From the NCBI GenBank assembly GCA_903899795.1, contig CAIUKX010000280.1, forward strand, positions 1-10,817: DNA of 10,817 bases, given 5' to 3'. Positions 1 to 4,990 of this stretch are shown here, piece by piece. The stretch's first letter is position 1, and each line of letters opens with the position of its first letter. Origin of the DNA: an uncultured Flavobacteriales bacterium (GTDB taxonomy: Bacteria; Bacteroidota; Bacteroidia; Flavobacteriales_D; Crocinitomicaceae). A model generated the notes under the pieces. The model did no database searches and was not told the DNA's origin. It saw only the letters and a list, made by a program, of their open reading frames with translations. A program made the translations under genes and the position numbers.

Positions 1-74
1 CTTATTATTATAGCCGAATACTGTAATTTATTAGCTTATTTTTTGTGGAAATGTAGATTAATTAAAAAAAATAC

Positions 75-96
75 TATATTTGCTAACATAAATTTG
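75..96 (+). promoter_or_regulatory. Tandem -7 promoter elements upstream of the secreted-protein gene
   Basis: Two matches to the Bacteroidota -7 consensus TAnnTTTG lie 14 bp apart: TATATTTG at 75-82 and TAAATTTG at 89-96, 46-60 bp before the ATG at 142. No TTG is correctly spaced for a -33 element; the nearest TTTTG (41-45) is too far from the first box. The -7 match is therefore seen, while promoter activity is inferred. The rest of 1-141 is AT-rich with no coding signal. Confidence 0.4.
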
Positions 97-141
97 TTGC
101 AGATAACATTGTAATAATTGCATAAAACATACTGGATTTAG

Positions 142-939
142 ATGAGACTTTTTCTTACTTTACTGATTTTAAACTTAATAAGCACCATTTCTTATGGGGC
201 TCTTTCTATAGAAGGAAGTTATCAAGGTAAAAACCTTTATGTTCAAAATCCAATGGATGATGATGGATTTGGTTACTGCGCCACAAAAGTTACCGTAAAT
301 GGTGATATCATGCCAGGTGGAACAAATATGGGAGCTTTTGAGATTGATTTTTCTATGTTTAACATAGCTATAGGCGATCCTGTTTTTATTGTGATTGAAC
401 ATAATGACGGATGTAAACCAAAAATCTTAAATCCTGAAGTTTTATTACCAAGAAGTACTTTCAAAGTAAGTTCTATTGAAATCAGTAATGATGGTAAATT
501 AATTTGGAAAACTACTGATGAGCATGGTAAATTGCCCTACTTTGTTGAGCAGTACCGATGGAACAAATGGGTAACTATAGGAGAAGTTGGTGGTAAAGGA
601 AATGTAGGTGCTAATTCATACGAGTTTCAAGTATCGCCACACTCTGGTGAAAATAAAATTCGTGTAGTACAGGTGGATCACTCTGGTGCTAAGAGAACTT
701 CTAACGAAGTTAAATTCACTTCTAATTTGTCACCAGTAACTAAGAGTCCAACGAAAGTTAAAGATGTGATTAACTTTACAGCCAACGGAAAACCAGTTGA
801 AACCCGTTATGAAATTTTTGATGCTTACGGAAGTATAGTGAAAAAAGGAGTTGGATCTTCTGTTAATTGCGAAAATCTAATTAAAGGAATTTACTACATC
901 AATTACGATAACGTAAACGAAAAATTCATCAAAGGATAA
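142..939 (+). CDS. Secreted beta-sandwich protein with T9SS-like C-terminal domain
   Basis: This 265-residue protein begins with a clear signal peptide (residues 1-20, hydrophobic LFLTLLILNLISTISYG core), so it is exported. Residues about 21-100 form a beta-rich region with three cysteines (46, 91 and later 243). Residues about 108-193 resemble an FN3-like sandwich, with the segment FVEQYRWNKWVTIGEV and the later PHSGENKIRVVQVD. I recall this pattern from Flavobacteriales hypothetical proteins but have not searched for it. The last 55 residues (YEIFDAYGSIVKKG, then KGIYYINYDN and a terminal FIKG) have the layout of a type A T9SS sorting domain. That suggests type IX export to the surface or medium. 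No enzymatic motif is visible and the function is unknown. The ATG is chosen because the signal peptide starts there. A strong terminator follows, so the gene is probably monocistronic. Confidence 0.8.
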   Translation: MRLFLTLLILNLISTISYGALSIEGSYQGKNLYVQNPMDDDGFGYCATKVTVNGDIMPGGTNMGAFEIDFSMFNIAIGDPVFIVIEHNDGCKPKILNPEVLLPRSTFKVSSIEISNDGKLIWKTTDEHGKLPYFVEQYRWNKWVTIGEVGGKGNVGANSYEFQVSPHSGENKIRVVQVDHSGAKRTSNEVKFTSNLSPVTKSPTKVKDVINFTANGKPVETRYEIFDAYGSIVKKGVGSSVNCENLIKGIYYINYDNVNEKFIKG

Positions 940-959
940 AATTATTAATTGATATACGA

Positions 960-994
960 CCCTGTAGCACATTTGTACTACAGGGTTTTTTTTT
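960..994 (+). terminator. Rho-independent terminator after the secreted-protein gene
   Basis: An 8-bp perfect stem, CCCTGTAG (960-967) with CTACAGGG (978-985), has a 10-nt loop and is followed by nine T residues (986-994). It lies 20 bp after the stop codon at 939 and ends 6 bp before the ATG of the epimerase gene. It should separate the two transcripts. The epimerase promoter would then have to sit inside or overlap this hairpin. Confidence 0.9.
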
Positions 995-1000
995 GAAATT

Positions 1001-1405
1001 ATGCTGAAAAAAATAGAACATCTAGGAATCGCAGTAGACAGTATTCAAGAATCATTAAAAGTATACGAAAGTCTGCTGGGGACATCCTGCTATAAAACCG
1101 AAGAGGTGGAATCAGAAGGTGTTAAAACTGCATTTCTACAAATTGGTGAATCGAAGATTGAACTCCTTGAAGCTACAAATCCAGATTCTCCTATCGCTAA
1201 ATTTCTATCCAAAAAAGGGAAAGGTATACACCACATCGCATTTGATACAGACGATATTGAAAAAGATATGGAACGATTAAAAAATGAAGGATTTGAATTA
1301 ATTCATCAAACCCCAAAAGACGGTGCTGATAACAAACGGATTGCTTTTTTACATCCTAAATCTACAGATGGCATTCTTGTAGAATTGTGTCAGGAAAAAA
1401 GCTGA
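1001..1405 (+). CDS. mce: Methylmalonyl-CoA epimerase
   Basis: This is a 134-residue VOC (glyoxalase) fold protein matching the methylmalonyl-CoA epimerase family in length and motifs. The family interconverts (2R)- and (2S)-methylmalonyl-CoA, linking propionyl-CoA carboxylase to methylmalonyl-CoA mutase in the cytoplasm. Visible motifs are IEHLGIAV with His7, IELLEA with Glu54, GIHHIAFDTDD with the His77/His78 pair, FLHPKSTDG, and VELC with Glu128. By family comparison His7, Glu54, one of the His pair and Glu128 form the divalent-metal site. The segment DSPIAKFLSKKGKGIHH is characteristic of this family rather than of glyoxalase I. No Shine-Dalgarno is visible and the ATG lies 6 bp after a terminator T-tract. 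No carboxylase or mutase gene lies in this window. The gene converges on the HAD hydrolase with a 21-bp gap. Confidence 0.93.
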   Translation: MLKKIEHLGIAVDSIQESLKVYESLLGTSCYKTEEVESEGVKTAFLQIGESKIELLEATNPDSPIAKFLSKKGKGIHHIAFDTDDIEKDMERLKNEGFELIHQTPKDGADNKRIAFLHPKSTDGILVELCQEKS

Positions 1406-1426
1406 TTTTGAAACAATAGTATCTTA

Positions 1427-2041
1427 CTAACTCAAAATCTCTACGATTGTTTTACCCTGCAAATGATGCGTTTTCAATCCATAGGAATTGGCACCTTCTA
1501 TGTGACCAATTGTATCGTCAATAAATAAGGTTTTTGAAGGATCTAAATTCTGTTCCACGCATACATAATCGAAGATTTCTAAATGAGGTTTTCTCAAATT
1601 GAGATCGTGTGACAAATAAATCTTTTCAAAATAAGTATCTAATTTTCGATCTGTAGTTTTCGCTAATGATCGTTCTACAGCTTGATAGTGAATTTCATTG
1701 GTATTACTCAATAAGAAAATACGGTACTTATCCCTAAGCTGATCCAATAAATTCAATCGCTCAATCGGGAAGTCTAAAATCATCGCATTCCAGGCATGGA
1801 CAACTTTGTTTGGGCTAGTGCCTACAGGTAAAAAAGGAAGTAAACCATTCACAAAATGCTGCGATGAAATTTTTCCTGTTTCATAATCATCAAATAAGTT
1901 AGACTGCTTCGCTTGTGTATACAAAGCTTCAAAATTCGGCAATCCAAGTTTTTTGAATTCATCGATGGTTCGTTGATAATCGAGGTTGATGATTACTCCA
2001 CCTAAATCAAAAATGATCGCTTCAAAATGTTCTTTTTCCAT
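1427..2041 (-). CDS. HAD-superfamily (subfamily IA) hydrolase, YihX-like
   Basis: This predicted 204-residue cytoplasmic phosphatase-type HAD hydrolase has motif I as IIFDLGGVI, with the nucleophile Asp12. Motif II is FLLSNTN (Ser112), the motif III lysine is in LRKPHLEIF (Lys151), and motif IV is LFIDDTIGHIEGA (Asp175/Asp176). An alpha-helical cap follows motif I (about residues 20-90). Motif I reads DLG, so the usual second acid/base Asp is Gly, as in YihX-type sugar-phosphatases. Substrate cannot be read from sequence; a small phosphorylated metabolite is likely. I chose the ATG at 2041. An in-frame ATG at 2077 would add 12 residues (GFLTPFLFLCK), but that stretch is encoded by the terminator hairpin and T-tract of the upstream gene. 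No good Shine-Dalgarno is visible. Confidence 0.87.
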   Translation of the reverse strand: MEKEHFEAIIFDLGGVIINLDYQRTIDEFKKLGLPNFEALYTQAKQSNLFDDYETGKISSQHFVNGLLPFLPVGTSPNKVVHAWNAMILDFPIERLNLLDQLRDKYRIFLLSNTNEIHYQAVERSLAKTTDRKLDTYFEKIYLSHDLNLRKPHLEIFDYVCVEQNLDPSKTLFIDDTIGHIEGANSYGLKTHHLQGKTIVEILS

Positions 2042-2054
2042 TTTACAAAGAAAT

Positions 2055-2087
2055 AAAAAAGGGGTGAGAAAACCCACCCCTTTTTTT
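2055..2087 (-). terminator. Terminator after the yceI-like gene
   Basis: A 6-bp GC stem, GGGGTG (2061-2066) with CACCCC (2075-2080), has an 8-nt loop. It is flanked by A6 (2055-2060) and T7 (2081-2087), so the A/T tracts extend the stem. Read leftward, it is a standard terminator 19 bp after the yceI-like stop codon (2106-2108). The flanking tracts make it potentially bidirectional. It separates the yceI-like gene from the HAD gene. Confidence 0.85.
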
Positions 2088-2105
2088 ACTTGTACTGATC
2101 TTTAT

Positions 2106-2705
2106 TTATTTCTGTGCTTTCAATACCAAATTCAAGTCGAAAGAAAATACTGGTGAAATACTTTCTTTGTCACCTTCTTGTTTTTGACATCCAGGAATTT
2201 TAGCTGCTGTAAAATCAACATCAAATTTACCTGTGATCGTTGCTCCTTTATCTGTTGTAGTAACAGTTACCGGAATATCTTGTTTGATATCAACACCCAT
2301 CACGTTAATAGTAGTAGGTAATTTCCCGTCTTTGTATGCTCCAATCGTTACTTTTGCAGATGCAAATTTCGCCACATTGAAAAAATCTTCATTTTTCAAA
2401 TGTTTAGCTAATCCATCTTGTTTTTCTTTCGGCAAAGCATCAGTTACAGCGATAGTATTCAAATCAACATTGAATTCTCCACTCATTAACGCTCCGTGTT
2501 CCATTGCTGCTTTTCCTTCACTGAATTTTACAACTCCAGTGTGGAAATAAGCTGCACTTTTTCCACCTTTCCAACCTAAAGTTGAAGTTTCTTTATCCAA
2601 TGTGTAACCTGTTTGATGTTTTACACTTGGTGTCTCTTTACCACTGTTGAAAGAGAATAATGCAGTTGTTGCTACTGCAAATACGAATAAACCTATTAAT
2701 TTCAT
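2106..2705 (-). CDS. YceI-family periplasmic lipid-binding-like protein
   Basis: This 199-residue exported protein has a signal peptide at residues 1 to about 20 (KLIGLFVFAVATTALFSF) with no lipobox cysteine, so it is probably a soluble periplasmic protein. Residues about 33-197 form a YceI domain, a lipocalin-like beta barrel whose characterised members bind isoprenoid or amphiphilic ligands. The family hallmark is visible as HLKNEDFFNVAKFASAKVT (residues 102-120), preceded by the SGEFNVDLNTIAVTD strand (75-89). The C-terminal strand SFDLNLVLKA also fits. The length is typical. The ligand is unknown and no cytochrome b561 partner is nearby. It is divergent from the cyclase gene and has its own terminator. 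A TATATTTG -7 box and an 18-bp palindrome lie just upstream. Confidence 0.9.
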   Translation of the reverse strand: MKLIGLFVFAVATTALFSFNSGKETPSVKHQTGYTLDKETSTLGWKGGKSAAYFHTGVVKFSEGKAAMEHGALMSGEFNVDLNTIAVTDALPKEKQDGLAKHLKNEDFFNVAKFASAKVTIGAYKDGKLPTTINVMGVDIKQDIPVTVTTTDKGATITGKFDVDFTAAKIPGCQKQEGDKESISPVFSFDLNLVLKAQK

Positions 2706-2730
2706 TTTTCTAAATTTTAATTATTTAGTA

Positions 2731-2738
2731 CAAATATA
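2731..2738 (-). promoter_or_regulatory. -7 promoter element of the yceI-like gene
   Basis: On the minus strand this reads TATATTTG, a full match to the Bacteroidota -7 consensus TAnnTTTG, 25 bp upstream of the ATG. No TTG is found about 20 bp further upstream. That position is occupied by the 18-bp palindrome at 2750-2767. Confidence 0.5.
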
Positions 2739-2749
2739 CTATAATTATT

Positions 2750-2767
2750 TATTTACCATGGTAAATA
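2750..2767. promoter_or_regulatory. Perfect 18-bp palindrome, candidate operator
   Basis: TATTTACCATGGTAAATA is a perfect palindrome centred between 2758 and 2759, in the 131-bp space between the divergent yceI-like and cyclase genes. It sits exactly where the -33 box of the yceI-like promoter would be. Size and symmetry fit the site of a dimeric regulator such as a winged-helix repressor. The regulator is not encoded in the window and its family cannot be named from sequence. Confidence 0.55.
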
Positions 2768-2793
2768 TTAAAATATTTTTCAATCATTTACTA

Positions 2794-2819
2794 TTGAAAC
2801 GAACAAATCCATATCTTCG
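2794..2819 (+). promoter_or_regulatory. Weak candidate promoter of the cyclase gene
   Basis: TTG at 2794-2796 and TATCTTCG at 2812-2819 (close to TAnnTTTG) precede the ATG at 2837, with a rather short 15-bp spacer. The site is inferred and weak. An AGGAG stretch lies only 1 nt before the ATG, too close for a normal Shine-Dalgarno. Confidence 0.25.
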
Positions 2820-2836
2820 GGTAAAAATCCAGGAGT

Positions 2837-3613
2837 ATGAAATTATATCTTGATAACAGCCATTTTATTGAAACTGAAAATCCTATAGACATTTCTATTC
2901 CGCTAACCAATACCACTGACAACCCTAGAGCTTGGTATGTTGATGCACCGATAATCGAGCCGGTTATCAAAAATAGATTCAATGGTTCTGTAAAAGACGG
3001 TGGAAGTGTTAATTTTAGAAATATCTCTTTCAATCCACATGGACACGGAACACATACCGAATGTTTGGGACACATCACGCCCATTGTACATTCAGTCAAT
3101 CAATCTCTAAAATCATACTTTTTTAATGCTGAATTAATTTCTGTCGAACCGCGGATGAGACAAAATGAAAAAGATGGTTGTCTGGATTATATTATTGAAA
3201 AAGATCAGTTAGTTGAAAAATTAACCGGCAAAAAAGTAAGAGCACTAATCATTCGGACATTGCCCAATTCTGAAACTAAAAAGCATTTGAATTACACAGA
3301 AACAAATCCTCCCTATTTGGATATCGATTGCATAGATGTATTAAATGATTGTGGAGTCCGACATTTATTAGTTGACCTTCCATCCGTAGATCGCGAATCA
3401 GATGATGGAAAATTAGCATTTCACCACGCATTTTGGCAACTTCCGGAAAACCCAAGATTTGACAAAACAATTACAGAATTGGTTTTTATTGATGAGTCTG
3501 TAAATGACGGTTCCTATCTTTTGGAATTGCAAACAGCACCCTTCGAAAACGACGCCACACCCAGCAGACCGGTATTGTATGCTATTTGTGAAGAAGAGTT
3601 GGAGAATATGTAA
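2837..3613 (+). CDS. Cyclase-family (kynurenine formamidase-like) metal-dependent hydrolase
   Basis: This 258-residue cytoplasmic protein belongs to the cyclase/KynB-like family (Pfam Cyclase). Family members hydrolyse small amides or lactam-like substrates, such as N-formylkynurenine or isatin, with a divalent metal. The signature is at residues 68-80, HGHGTHTECLGHI: His68, His73, Glu75 and His79 are the likely metal ligands or catalytic residues. The usual motif is HxGTHxDxPxH. Here Glu replaces the Asp, and the first His is shifted one residue upstream (His68, with another at 70). Further family features are DLPSVDRESDDGKLAFHHAFW (residues 180-200) and the C-terminal TPSRPVLYAI. There is no signal peptide. 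No kynurenine or tryptophan genes lie nearby, so the substrate is unassigned. It is divergent from the yceI-like gene. Confidence 0.83.
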   Translation: MKLYLDNSHFIETENPIDISIPLTNTTDNPRAWYVDAPIIEPVIKNRFNGSVKDGGSVNFRNISFNPHGHGTHTECLGHITPIVHSVNQSLKSYFFNAELISVEPRMRQNEKDGCLDYIIEKDQLVEKLTGKKVRALIIRTLPNSETKKHLNYTETNPPYLDIDCIDVLNDCGVRHLLVDLPSVDRESDDGKLAFHHAFWQLPENPRFDKTITELVFIDESVNDGSYLLELQTAPFENDATPSRPVLYAICEEELENM

Positions 3614-3674
3614 ATGGATTTTTAATGAGCTGATCACCCGGTGAAAATAATCCCAACCTTTTTCGGATAAAATC

Positions 3675-3711
3675 CAAAAAGGGCTGACCGTGAAACGATC
3701 AACCCTCTTTG
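3675..3711 (-). terminator. Long hairpin, leftward terminator or structured RNA 3' end
   Basis: The two 17-nt arms (3675-3691 and 3695-3711) surround a 3-nt loop. Read on the plus strand there are three C-A mismatches. On the minus strand all three become G-U pairs (3679/3707, 3684/3702, 3688/3698), so leftward RNA forms an unbroken 17-bp stem ending in CCCUUUUUG. This favours function in leftward transcription. It lies about 530 bp beyond the response-regulator stop codon. An overlapping alternative hairpin, CCTTTTT (3657-3663) with AAAAAGG (3676-3682) around GGAT/ATCC, shares one arm. Confidence 0.6.
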
Positions 3712-4178
3712 AAGTTAGTTGTAGTAGTATGTAACTTCTTTGCAGTTGCCTGCTATATTTTTGGTACGAACCTTCATTTTAAAAAATCAGGTTATTTCTT
3801 ACATGCCGTGTAAACTTAATTACAAGCTTAGAAAATCAATGAGGTTAAATAAGAACTGTTATACTCTTTATCAAACTAGAAAATGAAAACTGCCTCTCCA
3901 AGCAGTAAAACCTCATCAATATGTCAAAGCGAAACCATGAAAGAAAATAACCTGAATTTTTCTCCTTATTTCTTACTTCAAATGTATGTATACTAAATTG
4001 ATTTGTAGGAGCTAAATGAATATTGAGCAATTTTGGTCTATCAAAATCGATATTTCGTCTAATTTTTAAAATTGAGTATAATCATTACGAAGGGTGGATG
4101 AGGAAATAGATATTATTGGTTAATGATCAAATAGATATATGAGATCAACCATTCTAAACAAAGTATAGAATTAGAACA

Positions 4179-4228
4179 AGCCTGAAAGGGCTATTAATAA
4201 GGTGTTGGAAAGATTAAAAGCGTAGGCT
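4179..4228. repeat. REP-like degenerate repeat (GCCTGAAAGGGC type)
   Basis: AGCC (4179-4182) pairs with GGCT (4189-4192) around TGAAAG, and 27 bp later comes AGCGTAGGCT (4219-4228). From memory, Bacteroidota genomes carry dispersed intergenic pairs of the type GCCCTGAAAGGGC followed by GCGTAGGG...CCCTACG. This looks like a decayed copy. On the minus strand the small hairpin could also serve as a weak terminator for the response-regulator gene. Confidence 0.35.
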
Positions 4229-4240
4229 AAATGATTCTTC

Positions 4241-4987
4241 CTACAAAAGATTATCTAAAATTTTGAAGAAAATATCTCTTTTAGCGGGTGATAAAGGAAC
4301 TTCCGAATCATCTTTCATCACAACAGATCCACCATTTCCTTTGTCATATCGCGCCACAAAATCAAGATTAATCAAATGCGATTGCTGTACGCGTAAAAAA
4401 TTATGTCCAGTTAATAATGTTTCGTAATCTTTCAGGGTTTTTGAAACCAAAATTTTCTTTCCTCCCGTCAAATAAAAAGAGGTGTAATTTCTATCAGCCT
4501 CACAACGGATAATGTTGTCCAGTTCAATTACGTGAACACTTTCTTGTGTTTTCAAAACCAATCGTCTCTTTTGATTGGGCTGCATGTTCAATTGCAACGC
4601 TTCGTATTGGCTTTGTTCTTTGTTGCTTCCCATCGATTCCAAAGCTCTTTCAACAGCAGCTCGTAATTCATCGGAATCAACCGGTTTTAATATGTAATCC
4701 AAGGCACTGAATTTGATTGCTTTGATAGCAAATTCTTCGTGAGCAGTAATGAAAATCACTTCGAAGGATTTATCGGGAATAGCTTTTAACAAATCGAATC
4801 CCGTTCCATCCGGCATTTGAATATCTAAAAAAACCAGATCAGGGTTGTGTTCCTCAATTGCTTTGATACCAGATGCTACACTTTCTCCGGCTGGAATCGC
4901 TTCAATTCCTAAACCAAAAGAATTAATCATCTTTGCAATTAAATCCCGAGTTCTGTTTTCATCGTCAATAACTATAGCCTTTTTCAT
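4241..4987 (-). CDS. LytTR-family response regulator
   Basis: This is a 248-residue cytoplasmic transcription regulator. The receiver domain (residues 1 to about 120) shows the acidic pair Asp8/Asp9, phospho-acceptor Asp55 in LVFLDIQMPDGTGFDLL, Thr81 in FITAH and Lys101 in ILKPVD, so all conserved phosphotransfer residues are present. A short linker (about 121-140) leads to a LytTR DNA-binding domain (141-246) with the pattern IIRCEADRNYTSFYL, then KTLKDYETLL and FLRVQQSHLINLDFV. Length and layout match BtsR/LytR-type regulators. Its start lies 3 nt after the stop of the sensor kinase gene, so the two are co-transcribed and the kinase is almost certainly its phosphodonor. The target genes are unknown. 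There is no recognisable tandem LytTR box in the window. Confidence 0.95.
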   Translation of the reverse strand: MKKAIVIDDENRTRDLIAKMINSFGLGIEAIPAGESVASGIKAIEEHNPDLVFLDIQMPDGTGFDLLKAIPDKSFEVIFITAHEEFAIKAIKFSALDYILKPVDSDELRAAVERALESMGSNKEQSQYEALQLNMQPNQKRRLVLKTQESVHVIELDNIIRCEADRNYTSFYLTGGKKILVSKTLKDYETLLTGHNFLRVQQSHLINLDFVARYDKGNGGSVVMKDDSEVPLSPAKRDIFFKILDNLL

Positions 4988-4990
4988 TTT

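Larger units (their letters stand above)
3614..4240. other. 627-bp region without a convincing gene
   Basis: Between the cyclase stop and the response-regulator stop I see no gene with family motifs. Two short overlapping ORFs exist, 37 codons on the plus strand (3883-3996) and 61 codons on the minus strand (3845-4030). Neither has a start signal or a recognisable motif. The region holds the long hairpin at 3675-3711 and a REP-like repeat at 4179-4228. A match to TAnnTTTG occurs on the minus strand at 3979-3986 (TACATTTG), with no matching -33 box. Confidence 0.6.

Noticed and set aside
1404..1439. GATTTTGA/TCAAAATC inverted repeat overlapping both convergent stop codons
   Set aside because: The stem is AT-rich with a 20-nt loop and no T-tract, so it is too weak to call a terminator.
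2042..2077. Longer N-terminus of the HAD hydrolase from the ATG at 2077
   Set aside because: The extra codons are read through the GC stem and T-tract of the yceI-like terminator. Conserved HAD sequence begins right after the ATG at 2041.
2791..3099. Antisense ORFs opposite the cyclase gene
   Set aside because: Shadows of a well-supported coding sequence with family motifs on the plus strand.
3845..4030. 61-codon minus-strand ORF and the 37-codon plus-strand ORF (3883-3996) in the gene-poor region
   Set aside because: No motif, no ribosome-binding site and no well-formed promoter. Their size is expected by chance in AT-rich DNA.
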